NCBI GenBank assembly: GCA_963662155.1
Contig: OY759261.1
Span: 5,318,227 to 5,382,226 of the forward strand
DNA: 64,000 nt
Origin: Lamellibrachia columna
Lineage: Eukaryota > Annelida > Polychaeta > Sabellida > Siboglinidae
Reading direction: 5' to 3'
Positions 38,201 to 53,200 of the stretch are shown here, one piece after another. The notes beneath the pieces are model-generated. The model searched no databases. It saw nothing but the letters and a program-made list of their open reading frames with translations, and was not told the origin of the DNA. The position numbers and the translations under genes are program-made. How positions within the stretch are numbered: position 1 is the first letter of the stretch; each line of letters opens with the position of its first letter.

Positions 38201-41200
38201 GAATAAATTACATTTAGCATTTTTGGTGATCAAACAGAATAGCAAAAGAGGTTACAGAATTACTTCTATTAATTTAGGGAATTATAAAGCCATAGATTTG
38301 ATAAATTTAAGTAGGTCAGATAGTATGATATCCAAACACTGGAGAGATCGCCAGGTCATCTTACTAACACACACACACACACACATCTGTTCACATTAAA
38401 CCAGATTTATAACTATGATAAGCTGATGTGATTCATCTATATTTCAGAAGTATCTTGAACAGTGATTTATATCAGAGTTAAAGCACAATACAGCAACAAC
38501 GGCCCTCATAATAGCTGCAGCTTCAATCTACACAGGCTGCCTGAGAGAGACACTAACAACAGGCAGTGACTCAGAGGGTAGACATATTGTGTAAAGTACT
38601 TCATTTCACCTGACACCTTTGCACCAAGGACCACTATCAGACCTGCCATTGGACAGATTTCCCATATGCAATTTATTGATTTTGGGAGGTACAGGGCCAT
38701 ATCCATTTTTTACATATTTGTTTCAAATAAAAAATCATGATGAAGAATGTTATTTTCTTGTATTCATGACAAACTTACCGCTAGGCAGATTTTCTGTGAA
38801 ACCTAGTGGTCTTGTTTGTTGAAGGAACATTTTGTAGCGTGATACTGATAGGATAGGTGGCGAACTCTGTTGGAATTTGAATGCCATAGGCTGATTAACT
38901 AATGACAAATATTACAGTGTATACGGATCTATAAATACAGAATTTCAAGTAAAAAATACAGATAAAAAAAAAGTGGCATGTACAAGATTATTGCTTTATT
39001 TCACCTGCTGCCTTCTCATGAAGAACCACTGATAACAGCAGTGGCCAATCAGTCTGATAACAGCAGTGGCCAATCAGTCTGATAACAGCAGTGGCCAATC
39101 AGTCTGATAACAGCAGTGGCCAATCAGTCTGATAACAGCAGTGGCCAATCAGTCTGATAACAGCAGTGGCCAATCAGTCTGATAACAGCAGTGGCCAATC
39201 AGTCTGATAACAGCAGTGGCCAATCAGTCTGATAACAGCAGTGGCCAATCAGTCTGATAACCCTCCCTCCACATTCTTTCTACTCTCTGATATATGAGGT
39301 ATTTTTGAGGGGATGACTCAGAGAAATGTATCAGGGCTGTATGAACTGCCCCTCCCTCCCACCCACTCCACCCTTACATCCCTAGTGTGTCCCATTAAAT
39401 CACTGGAGCTTACTGGGTTTATTTACAACTGGTCCTAAATGGAAGTGCACTCCAGGGAGACTAGTCATGTCACTAGGGGTTGACTCAAAACTGTGATTTT
39501 AAAAAGGGAATTCCTTTAAAACAGACATTACTACACAGACACATTCCATGCACTTCCCACTGACTGGGCTTAAGTTCCACACGCTGATGAACGTGTGCTG
39601 ATGTTCAAGTTGTAAATGCATAATTTCTTTACTACAGATGTGCGAAATGACCCTGATAGGTGTGTGTTGACTGGTCTGGATTGAATATTTTTAAAGGGTG
39701 ACACAATTATAACATCACTGACCCACATAGCACAGTTTCTGTGTGTCCTCATTCAAATGACACCTGTACATGCGTCACGCAGGCCAATGTAGTAGGCACT
39801 CGTCTGCAAAATGCATTAAATGCCAAAATCACTTGAATCGAGTTCAGAGCAGTTGTTGCTATCAAGTTAACGATGGAGGTAAAAGTGTCTTGCATGAAAA
39901 TACATTACATGCTATGCCATTGACTGGTAAAATAACAGTTTTTGCTATCTAATCGTGTCATAAAATTATGTTTTAACCCTGTATGATTATCATACAGCAA
40001 TATATAATTATGCTGGTTAACAGATTGTAAGAACCAGTATCATTATGAATCTCTGAAGCATATTTCAACTACAGAAATAATTGGGTTAAATCAATACATG
40101 ACTATAGCTTGTTACTATCAGTATGGTGAGGAATGTGCCCTGGTGGCTGTTTACAGTTAGCTGTTAGATATAGACCCACACATGGGCTTTATCATTCCCC
40201 ATACAAGATCTCATCACCAGAGAGTGATTTACAAGTTCTTACCAACCACACAAATTCCCAGTAAACCACTGAAGTTTGCAGTCAATGCTAGTCTGCTTCA
40301 GTTGATGCCATCTAGAGTCAGAACAGTCAATGCTAGTCATACTGCTTCGGTTGATGCCATCTAGAGTCAGAACAGTCAATGCTAGTCATAATGCTTCAGT
40401 TGATGCCACCTAGAGTCAGAACAGTCAATGCTAGTCATACTGCTTCAGTTGATGCCATCTAGAGTCAGAACAGTCAATGCTAGTCATACTGCTTCGGTTG
40501 ATGCCATCTAGAGTCAGAACAGTCAATGCTAGCCATACTGCTTCAGTTGATGCCATCTAGAGTCAGAACTGTCAATGCTAGTCATACTGCTTCGGTTGAT
40601 GCCATCTAGAGTCAGAACAGTCAATGCTAGCCATACTGCTTCAGTTGATGCCATCTAGAGTCAGAACAGTCAATGCTAGCCATACTGCTTCGGTTGATGC
40701 CATCTAGAGTCAGAACAGTCAATGCTAGTCATACTGCTTCGGTTGATGCCACCTAGAGTCAGAACAGTCAATGCTAGTCATACTGCTTCGGTTGATGCCA
40801 CCTAGAGTCAGAACAGTCAATGCTAGCCATACTGCTTCGGTTGATGCCACCTAGAGTCAGAACAGTCAATGCTAGTCATACTGCTTCGGTTGATGCCATC
40901 TAGAGTCAGAACAGTCAATGCTAGCCATACTGCTTCGGTTGATGCCATCTAGAGTCAGAACAGTCAATGCTAGCCATACTGCTTCGGTTAATGCCATCTA
41001 GAGTCAGAACAGTCAATGCTAGTCATACTGCTTCGGTTGATGTCATCTAGAGTCAGAACAGTCAATGCTAGCCATACTGCTTCAGTTAATGCCATCTAGA
41101 GTCAGAACAGTCAATGCTAGTCATACTGCTTCAGTTGATGCCACCTAGAGTCAGAACAGTCAATGCTAGCCATACTGCTTCAGTTGATGCCATCTAGAGT

Positions 41201-44200
41201 AAGAACAGTCAATGCTAGCCATACTGCTTCGGTTAATGCCATCTAGAGTCAGAACAGTCAATGCTAGTCATACTGCTTCGGTTGATGTCATCTAGAGTCA
41301 GAACAGTCAATGCTAGCCATACTGCTTCAGTTGATGCCATCTAGAGTCAGAACAGTCAATGCTAGTCATACTGCTTCGGTTGATGCCACCTAGAGTCAGA
41401 ACAGTCAATGCTAGCCATACTGCTTCAGTTGATGCCATCTAGAGTCAGAACAGTCAATGCTAGTCATACTGCTTCGGTTGATGCCATCTAGAGTCAGAAC
41501 AGTCAATGCTAGTCATACTGCTTCAGTTGATGCCATCTAGAGTCAGAACTGTCAATGCTAGCCATACTGCTTCAGTTGATGCCATCTAGAGTCAGAACAG
41601 TCAATGCTAGCCATACTGCTTCGGTTGATGCCATCTAGAGTCAGAACAGTCAATGCTAGCCATACTGCTTCAGTTGATGCCATCTAGAGTCAGAACAGTC
41701 AATATTTGTCTCACAAGAAGCTTGCGTATAAACCACACAGATATGTGCATGTATGTGCAACAACATAGGTTGATGTCACGCATGCATCACCATGCACAAG
41801 CACATACCAACGTATGTACCTCGTTATAACTGGATTATCGAAGTATGGTTTTACAGACTTTGACTTTCTAACAGATAATTCAATGCCTTTGCACTATTTG
41901 ACAATGTTCCCACGTGTGGTATCATATGAATACATGCAGGAGAGCCTGTTTGCCATCCAGTCTGTCCTGACTGCAATATTCAACACATTCAATATTCACC
42001 AGACAAAGGACTGCAGCACTGAAGGCCACTGACAATCCATCAACACTACTGGCTTCCACTACTTACTCAAGTTACATAAGTTATTCATATGTTATTCAAT
42101 AATTCATAACCTTATTATATATAGCGTTGCTGACTCAAATTGGAAATAACTTTGGTGTCTGATAGCATGGTGATTAAGCCATTGGGGTCACTGACCATTT
42201 TTGGTCACCTCATCTAAGCTCATTGACCGGACACAATTGTATTAACTATTCACTGAATCTGCAGTTTTGTTGCATAATAAGAAACATGGCTACGTTTGTC
42301 TGGTATTGTTGCTAATTTATAATAATTTTATAAATAATTTAATGCACTTGCTAATGTAAATTGTAAATCCTAAAGTAGCACTGCAAGGAGGTAAGACCAT
42401 TATAGTCAAGCAATATCACACAACCATGTCTACAACCATATCACTACAGTGGCTGTTGAGAACTGGGGGTCCGAAGTTGGTTTCTAAGAGCATATCAGGG
42501 GCCAACATATACTCAACATAAGCCCACCCAAAATAGGGGAGCCTGCCCCCCCACAACCACCAATCTATCCTTCTCTTTCAAAACTTGATATAACTGTGGA
42601 CATGTCCCCCAATGCCTACACATAAACAACCAAAGGAAGCCCCCCCCTGCACCCAGTTCACTGTGAGGACATTCTCCTGAAGGGCCAGTCTCCCAGTGCT
42701 AGGGCTCCTAATAATAATAAAACTTTATTTTGACACCATCAAATCCGGGGCTACTGCCCCGTTCACGGGTGTGTACAGGCATCAGTTCACACGACACAAA
42801 CTTGTCTAGCCTAGGGTTCTAGGGCTCCTAGCTTAGGGTTCTAGGGCTCCTAGCCTAGGGTTCTAGAGCTCCTAGCCTAGTGTTCTAGGGCTCCTAGCCT
42901 AGGGTTCTAGGGCTCCTAGCCTAGGGTTCTAGGGCTCCTAGCCTAGTGTTCTAGGGCTCCTAGCCTAGGGTTCTAGAGCTCCTAGCCTAGGGTTCTAGGG
43001 CTCCTAGCCTAGGGTTCTAGGGCTCCTAGCCTAGTGTTCTAGGGCTCCTAGCCTAGGGTTCTAGGGCTCCTAGCATAGGGTTCTAGGGCTCCTAGCCTAG
43101 TGTTCTAGGTCTCCTAGCCTAGGGTTCTAGAGCTCCTAGCCTAGGGTTCTAGGGCTCCTAGCCTAGGGTTCTAGGGCTCCTAGCCTAGGGTTCTAGGGCT
43201 CCTAGCCTAGGGTTCTAGGACTCCTAGCCTAGTGTTCTAGGGTTCCTAGCCTAGGGTTCTAGGGCTTCTAGCCTAGTGTTCTAGGGCTCCTAGCTTAGGG
43301 TTCTAGGGCTCCTAGCCTAGGGTTCTAGGGCTCCTAGCCTGGGTTCTAGGGCTCCTAGCTTAGGGTTCTAGGGCTCCTAGCCTAGGGTTCTAGGGCTCCT
43401 AGCCTGGGTTCTAGGGCTCCTAGCCTAGTGTTCTAGGGCTCCTAGCCTAGGGTTCTAGGGCTCCTAGCATAGGGTTCTAGGGCTCCTAGCCTAGTGTTCT
43501 AGGGCTCCTAGCCTAGGGTTCTAGAGCTCCTGGCCTAGGGTTCTAGGGCTCCTAGCCTAGGGTTCTAGGGCTCCTAGCCTAGGGTTCTAGGGCTCCTAGC
43601 CTAGGGTTCTAGGACTCCTAGCCTAGTGTTCTAGGGCTCCTAGCCTAGTGTTCTAGGGCTCCTAGACTAGAGTTCTAGGGCTCCTAGCCTAGTGTTCTAG
43701 GGCTCCTAGCTTAGGGTTCTAGGGCTCCTAGCTTAGGGTTCTAGGGCTCCTAGCTTAGGGTTCTAGGGCTCCTAGCCTAGGGTTCTAGGGCTCCTAGCCT
43801 AGGGTTCTAGGGCTCCTAGCCTAGTGTTCTAGGGCTCCTAGCCTAGGGTTCTAGGGCTCCTAGCCTAGGGTTGCTCCACTCAAATAAACTCCCCAAACAG
43901 GAATCACTGAGATGCTTGGGTAATGTTCATATCTTTATATTTGTGAAAATACACGATTTGGTGATGACAGAAAATATGCCAGTTTAATGATGTAGATCGT
44001 TGTATGGCAATAAGAAAGAGCAATAAATCGTCACGTTTATAACGCTTTTCAATCAGATGATTTATTGTCAAATTCCCATTTTCTACATTTCTGATATAAA
44101 ATATATACTACATCAATAAAGATTAAAATATGAAGTATAACATTGTTAATTTACATTAACTTTGAGATCAAATAATTTACATAATTTTAATTATACGAAA

Positions 44201-47200
44201 CTCAGCATCAGTTAGTAAGTGGAAATTGTTGACCAACTACGACGAGACTTGAGACCTGGAAGTCGCTGAGATTACAACAAAGTCAGGCTTTTGTGAACAC
44301 TTTTGTTGGATACAACAGTAACAAGATGGTTTAATGTCATAATGCTTGTTTCTTTAGCAAGACGTGGTTCAACCCCAGAGCTCTGCCAACCTTTCATTAA
44401 ACTGGGCTCAACTTGCTGACTTGAGTAGCACTTTAGCAGTAGATGTTCTAATTCAGGTTAAGTCTTAATAGAGCAATTCTGTGAAATAAAATGTCTGCAA
44501 AAAGTGTCTGCTTAGAAAATCACCAACTTTTAAAGCAGCAAACTTTTCTAGGTGTACATATTGTACTGAGTTCATAAATGGCTATGCACATATATATTTC
44601 CTCAGATCTGTTTACAAAAACAACGAATGGCAATCTATTTTAGACTGTTATCTTAATGCCATGATTCTACATCAGCAGGGCTCTACACTAACTCCTAGAA
44701 GGCACTTGTCCTGTAGGACAAGTAGGGAGTCATGTTTACTTGACCCACCAAAACTATACTTGTCCCCCCTGAAAACTACAAATACAGTGAATTACTATGG
44801 CATGATATAACACACACCTGGATGTGTATAATATCCAGGACGATGTTACTAATAAATATGTCTTACTGCATTTTCTGTAATTTCTAAGTGTAGAAGAACA
44901 AATTATTCTAAGAAACAAGATAGTGTTTGCCAACTTTTATTTGTTGAAAAGTAAATCTGCAAATTCTGACTGAAAGGAAATAACTGAATTATAATGCACA
45001 CTTAGATACAATTGTTGTCATGTTTACAAATAACAACAGTGCATATTTAGCAAGAACTATGATATTCTGCCATGAACAAACACTGCTTCCAGTCCAGTAC
45101 GTAACAAATGGCAACTACGCAAAACTAAATAAACAACTAAAAAGTATTGCATTAATAAAACAGAATAAATTAACCGTTTAAATTAAATGTCAGAAGTGTG
45201 GCTATGTAAGAGGGCATTAAATAATGTGTTCGTGATTTAAATGGAACAGCGTTGCTGTACTAGTGAGTAAGCGAGTTTCTAAAATACTAGATACTAGTGT
45301 TATAGCAGGTCTTCACCTGGAAAGCTAAGACCATATGGACACACACCATGTTAGAGCGTCCTGTATATGGACACACACCATGTTAGTGCGTCCTGTATAT
45401 GGACACACACAATGTTAGAGCATCATGTATAATGACACACACCATGTTAGAGCGTCCTGTATATGGACACACCATGTTAGAGCGTCCTGTATATGGACAC
45501 ACACCATGTTAGAGCATCCTGTATATGGACACACACCATGTTAGAGCATCCTGTATATGGACACACACCATGTTAGAGCGTCCTGTATATGGACACACAC
45601 CATGTTAGTGCATCCTGTATATGGACACACACCATGTTAGAGCATCCTGTATATGGACACGCACCATGTTAGAGCGTCCTGTATATGGACACACACCATG
45701 TTAGTGCATCCTGTATATGGACACACACCATGTTAGAGCATCCTGTATATGGACACACACCATGTTAGAGCGTCCTGTATATGGACACACACCATGTTAG
45801 AGCATCCTGTATATGTACACACACCGTGTTAGAGCGTCCTGTATATGGACACACACCATGTTAGAGCATCCTGTATATGAACACACACCGTGTTAGAGCA
45901 TCCTGTATATGGACACACACCATGTTAGAGCGTCCTGTATATGGACACACACCATGTTAGTGCATCCTGTATATGGACACACACCATGTTAGAGCATCCT
46001 GTATATGGACACACACCATGTTAGAGCGTCCTGTATATGGACACACACCATGTTAGAGCATCCTGTATATGTACACACACCGTGTTAGAGCGTCCTGTAT
46101 ATGGACACACACCATGTTAGAGCATCCTGTATATGAACACACACCGTGTTAGAGCGTCCTGTATATGGACACACACCATGTTAGAGCATCCTGTATATGG
46201 ACACACACCGTGTTAGAGCATCCTGTATATGGACACACACCATGTTAGAGCGTCCTGTATATGGACACACACCATGTTAGAGCATCCTGTATATGGACAC
46301 ACACCATGGTAGAGCATCCTGTATATGGACACACACCATGTTAGAGCGTCCTGTATATGGACACACACCATGTTAGAGCATCCTGTATATGGACACACAC
46401 CATGTTAGAGCATCCTGTATATGGACACACACCATGTTAGAGCGTCCTGTATATGGACACACACCATGTTAGAGCATCCTGTATATGGACACACACCATG
46501 TTAGAGCGTCCTATATATGGACACACACCATGTTAGAGCGTCCTGTATATGGACACACACCGTGTTAGAGCGTCCTGTATATGGACACACACCATGTTAG
46601 AGCGTCCTGTATATGGACACACACCATATTAGAGCATCCTGTATATGGACACACACCATGTTAGAGCGTCCTGTATATGGACACACACCATGTTAGAGCA
46701 TCCTGTATATGGACACACACCGTGTTAGAGTGTCCTGTATATGGACACACACTGTGTTAGACTCACTTAGAGCGTCCTGTATATGGACACACACCGTGTT
46801 AGACTCACTTAGAGCATCCTGTATAGGGACAGATTTGAATGATTAAAATGAATGTACAATGAATAAAACAAAAATGAATATAAAAAAAAACAATGAATAA
46901 AACAAAAATGATTATAAAAAACAATGAATAAAACAAAACTGAATAAAACGAACAAAAATTAAAATGAATTAAACCAAAAACATGAAAAAAGTTATTAAAT
47001 AAATTAAAAATACATTAACATTCTAGACATTTCCCAGAGTAAGTAAAACAGTTGGAGCCAGTTATCCCCAAAGCCAAAATCCTTATCTGATGTCTCCTGT
47101 ACATTTGGCTACTGTGTTCCAGTGTGCCTCTAACACTTGGGCCAGTCAGGAGCTGGTGCTGACTAGAACAAACATAAACTCTCTACAATAACCATCTTAT

Positions 47201-50200
47201 CTCCCTATAAACACCACATAGGATCTTGCCTGGGAAAACTACACACACTAGGATAGGAAGGCTTTCCTCTTAAGCTTCCAAGCAACTGCAAACTTTTGGA
47301 TATTAAAACAATGTTTCCATGATGATGATGCACACTTTTGGTAGCTTTCAGCAATGTCGGTGCACACTTTTTAAAACAAATGTCATCTAGCCTTGGATGA
47401 CAAAGAGCAGGCGTTTCCATGTTACGTGATCAGAATAATGCAGAGATATACACACAAAGTAAACATAGAAACATCTAGAGTTACACTACCTGTGCTGTGT
47501 CTTCAGTAAGCAGCCTACAGCAGGAGTTGACAGAGGGGGCACCTTGCACAATATGCAAATTAACAACTTTATGTCAACAGTAGTCAGCAGTTGTGTGGTA
47601 GGGGTTATTAAATATATATGTACATCAATATTCCAGTTCAAGGACAAACTTTTTGATACCCATTGTCTAATTCGTCTTTCCTGGAGTCTGTCAAAAGGTA
47701 ATAGAAGTTTAGATAGAGAGGAGACCCTGAGAGTTGTTGGTAGGCAGAAGTGATTGCCTAGGAGTAGCTGGTGTGTCATCAGGCAGTGTCCTAACTGGCC
47801 AGGGAGTCTGTCAGATAGTGTTATAGTAGTTGAGGTTTATTGTTAGCTGTTAAAGTTTGGGGTGTGCCAGGGACTCTGTCTGTGAGACAAGAAGAGTAAA
47901 GTGTTTCATTGTCAGTTGGTTTAATGTTTGGAATGTGTTATTAGCACTGTAGTGTAAATAAAATATTGTTATTGTAGTAAACTCAATTTGGTTGTTAGCG
48001 TATTCTTAATTGGTACTCACACATTGTCACATTAAATAGAGATTACCTCTAAGACAGTTGTGCTTTAACTGGCTAACACCTGTCTACAAACAAACTTAAA
48101 GTTTCATCCTCAATTAACTTTAAGCCCATCACAAATAAGGTGTTGTTAACTTTATTTTGTTAAAGTAATTTTGCAGTTTCAAATGTGTTGTCTTTTGGCT
48201 ACGTCATTTAAACAAGTACTGTACATTAACAAAATATACTAGCTGATTTGTACAAGTGTATCATCAGAACCACAAGCTGATTTATACAGGTGTATCATCA
48301 GAACCACAAGCTGATTTGTACAGGTGTATCATCAGAACTACAAGCTGATTTGTACAGGTGTATCATCGGAACTACAAGCTGATTTGATTTGTACAGGTGT
48401 ATCATCAGAACCACAAGCTGATTTGTACAGGTGTATCATCATAACTACAAGCTGATTTGATTTGTACAGGTGTATCATCAGAACTACAAGCTTATTTGTA
48501 CAGGTGTATGATCAGAACCACAAGCTGATTTGTACAGGTGTATCATCAGAACTACAAGCTGATTTGTACAGGTGTATCATCAGAACTACAAGCTGATTTG
48601 TACCGGTGTATCATCAGAACAAGCTGATTTGTACAGGTGTATCATCAGAACTCAAAGCTGATTCAGTTACTGTTACTTTCCCAATGAAATCACAGGTTTG
48701 CATCACCACAGGAAAGGTTCATACCACAGGACATGCCAATTACCACATCCCCACAGGAAAGGTTCATACCACAGGACATGCCAATTACCACATCACCACA
48801 GGAAAGGTTCATACCACAGGACATGCCAATTACCACATCACCACAGGAAAGGTTCATACCACAGGACATGCCAATTACCACATCACCACAGGAAAGGTTC
48901 ATACCACAGGACATGCCAATTACCACATCACCACAGGAAAGGTTCATACCACAGGACATGCCAATTACCACATCACCACAGGAAAGGTTCATACCACAGG
49001 ACATGCCAATTACCACATCACCACAGGAAAGGTTCATACCACAGGACATGCCAATTACCACATCACCACAGGAAAGGTTCATACCACAGGACATGCCAGT
49101 TACCACATCCCCACAGGAAAGGTTCATACCACAGGACATGCCAATTACCACATTTGCTTTCACCAAAGGAAACACCAGTGAAGTGTGCCCCCCCTGATAA
49201 TATAACTGCTCTCCATCAAAACAGGCCACAGTGTTGTTTATCTTGACTCCACCCAGATTAATAGGGCTTAGTATAATTAATGACTTGGTCACTTGGATAT
49301 CCTTGGTCATGACTTTGTTACTTGCACAAGCAGACATTGCTACTACATGTGACATAACAGAAAAGTAGATTTGTGGTATATATGAAAATAATAAAAACAT
49401 CTATATTTTATGCCAGAACATGACAGATATCAGATACATATTTGGTGGCTCTGACTGAGTCCAGACCAACTGACCTCTGTCACTAGTGACTCATCCTTGG
49501 CACTGGCCTTGGGACTTGCACAGCATGTGTACACAGATAATCCTAATAATCAGCAACTGGATTATCTGCTTACTCTGGTGGTAATCCAAGAAAGGTTTGT
49601 TTACAGCATGTCTTGGTTCAGTTCCACTTTGTGGAAGCAACCAGTGAGAGAACACACTGATCCAACCAGTGAGAGAACACACTGATCCAACCAGTGAGAG
49701 AACACACTGATCCAACCAGTGAGAGAACACACTGATCCAACCAGTGAGAGAACACACTGATCCAACCAGTGAGAGAACACACTGATCCAACCAGTGAGAG
49801 GACACACTGATCCAACCAGTGAGAGAACACACTGATCCAACCAGTGAGAGAACACACTGATCCAACCAGTGAGAGAACACAATGATCCAACCAGTGAGAG
49901 AACACACTGATCCAACCAGTGAGAGAACACAATGATCCAACCAGTGAGAGAACACACTGATCCAACCAGTGAGAGGACACACTGATCCAACCAGTGAGAG
50001 AACACAATGATCCAACCAGTGAGAGAACACACTGATCCAACCAGTGAGAGAACACAATGATCCAACCAGTGAGAGAACACACTGATCCAACCAGTGAGAG
50101 AACACACTGATCCAACCAGTGAGAGAACACACTGATCCAACCAGTGAGAGAACACACTGATCCAACCAGTGAGAGAACACACTGATCCAACCAGTGAGAG

Positions 50201-53200
50201 AACACACTGATCTTAGCAGGGCAACCTTAGGACAACTAGTCTCACTACAAGAAACTACAACATTTAACATCCTCACAAACCACAGTATGCATGCACAGGC
50301 ATGCACACACGCATGCATGCACACACACGCATGCATGCATGCACACACGCACTAGCTATAGATATGTAACACTAAGTATGTGTCATGCTTTTGACAGTTC
50401 CCCTTTTAGATATACATTCAATACACTGCAGAACAGTTACTGTAGTACTCTTGAAACTGAATGTACATATCATATACAAAGTAATGTGTTTCACACATTA
50501 TAGATCAGGACAGTTACTGTAGTACTCTTGAAACTGAATGTACATATCATATACAAAGTAATGTGTTTCACACATTATAGATCAGAACAGTTACTGTAGT
50601 ACTCTTGAAACTGAATGTACATATCATATACAAACTAATGTGTTTCACACATTATAGATCAGGACAGTTACTGTAGTACTCTTGAAACTGAATGTACATA
50701 TCATATACAAAGTAATGTGTTTCACACATTATAGATCAGAACAGTTACTGTAGTACTCTTGAAACTGAATGTACATATCATATACAAAGTAATGTGTTTC
50801 ACACATTATAGATCAGGACTTGTGAGATTACTCAGCAAGACTGTACATAACATGTTTGCATCAGTCAAGCCTAACAACTCATTTACCAAAAAAATGCACT
50901 TGCATTGCTAAGTTAGTCCCAGGCCATATTAGCAGGTCCAGAATACATCATAATGTGTAATAATTGTAATGATATATCTTTAACCCGGGTCATTGTGGAG
51001 CTGAGTAACTGCAGGTAAATCACAAAAATTGCACAGTTCTAAAATCACGTTGGGTGATTTGTATGTTGTTGAATACAAAGATTGGTATGTTGTTGAATAC
51101 AAAGATTGGTATGTTGTTGAATACAAAGATTCGTTGCTCCCAGAAGTGACTGGCATAAGATCACATCAAAATGACAACTTGGTACCAGTGATGACCAGCT
51201 GGACATTACTGGAAATGGCCAAACCAGAGGGACAGCATTTATTATGAGATCTAAAATGGTTAAGACCCTACATGAATCTGATGTTGCGTGAGCATTTCAA
51301 GTTTTCCATTAGATTTATGTGGACCTCTGTTGTCTTTTCAACAAAGGTTTAACATTTAAAAACAGCCTTTCTCTGTGAAATATATTATTTAGCTAGTAGT
51401 ATTACTAATGTAGCGGACAGTTTGTAATGCAAGTAACTTGTTAATCTGACAACCACAATTTTATGAATTATACAATTCCAAAACTTAGATACCTTGATAT
51501 CTTAGCTATATAAAATTTGCAGCCATTTTTTAACAGCAGGCTAAGAATTGACATTGCCTACAACATTACAAAAATTTATTGACTAATTACCTTCATATGA
51601 TTTTACTTCTGGTGTTTTTTCAACAAAGCTTCCCCATTTAAAAGCTGCTAATTCTCTTTAAAATTAATCATTTTAGCTATAACTAAGTAGTGGACACATT
51701 GTAACACAAGTAACCGTAACGCGAGTAATGACTATTTTGACAATCACAAGTTTATTAATTATGCAATTCCAAAACTGCTGCCATGTTACTCCGATACCTT
51801 GGCTACATAGCATATGCAGCCATTTTTCACAGTAGGTGTAGTTTGAGGAGACTTTGGATTTTAAATAAATTAAAAAATTTTGCCGTGTCTTTTTTTTGCA
51901 GTGCAAGTAACCGACATTTGCACACTCACAGAATAAAAAGTAATAATTTAATTTTTTTTGGTGTCATACTTTGATCATGTAACTAGTAGGGGCCTACATT
52001 AGCCAAGAAAAACACTTCACAATGTATAAATATTATAATTATAGCAGCTTAAAGGAAAAAATCATGGTAAAAATGTAATGCAAGTAACAGTGGAATGGCC
52101 CATATAACTAACTAGTGTGACATTTGGTGACAACACACCTCATGCCTGCGTCTGTCACTGCATCAACGAACTTGGCATATCATCAATACATATTTGTTAG
52201 GATGGCAAGAACTGCCATTGCAGGTTAATGTGCTGAGAGTTCCATTGCAGGTGAATGTGCTGAGAGTTCCATTGCAGGTTAATGTGCTGAGAGTTCCATT
52301 GCAGGTGAATGTGCTGAGAGTTCCATTGCAGGTTAATGTGCTGAGAGTTCCATTGCAGGTGAATGTGCTGATATCAATACTGTAGACAGGTGGACATTGA
52401 CCCCTAACCTTGTGGTCAAGCCAGTGATGTAATTGATTCCACTAGACTGGGTCTGACCTGAATAGGGACCAGTTCCTGAAGACTCTCATTCAATGACTGA
52501 CTTCAAACTAGCCTTCTGACCATCCACATACATATTACATAATAGTTAACCCAGCACTGTAAACAAAGGGACAACTACAAGCAAGATGGCAAACTAATGG
52601 ACAGACACCTTCTACTGCCAGTGATAGATGATTTTAAGTAGCACAAAGCTCCTCTACATTCCACCTTTCATGTCGAACAGAGTTTTCTCCATATGTGGTG
52701 CAGGGCTACCTAACCCCACATTTGTCCAAATTCTCATTCACTGTAAAAAGTAATATAGTTTAATATCCAAAAAAGTCATCAATTCAGTTACGTTCAAAGC
52801 TCCAAAACTGCAGTGTTAAATGTTTAATATTTTCATGCAAAGTGCAACTCTTGAGTCAGGACACTTCAGAAGTCAGTGCTGTCACACAATGTCAACTACC
52901 TGCTCCTCCAAGGAGCTGTACAGTATTCTCCCTTGGCTGGCTGTTCAACACACCAGCTATGTAGACCCAAGTTCACCCAATGTCTCATGATGGAATTATA
53001 GGGCTGAGTTATCAGTGCACAGTGATGGCGTGGCTGAATACTCCCCATACATGTCAAGTTGATGTCTGGGTGACTAGCCCTGTCACTGTTGCAATGTGTC
53101 ACAGTGGCTTTGCCATAGACAACTGTCACACTGCCACTTTATAAATGACCTACTTCATTTGTCACAGTGGAGCTGTGTCCTCAGTCAAAGAGGAGAAAGT

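Noticed and set aside
48606..49400. Frames of 150-236 codons over the 45-bp array
   Set aside because: Same artefact; four overlapping frames on two strands.
49491..50348. 285-codon minus-strand frame ([20 protein letters not shown] repeats)
   Set aside because: 25-bp array read in three equivalent frames; no unique coding sequence.
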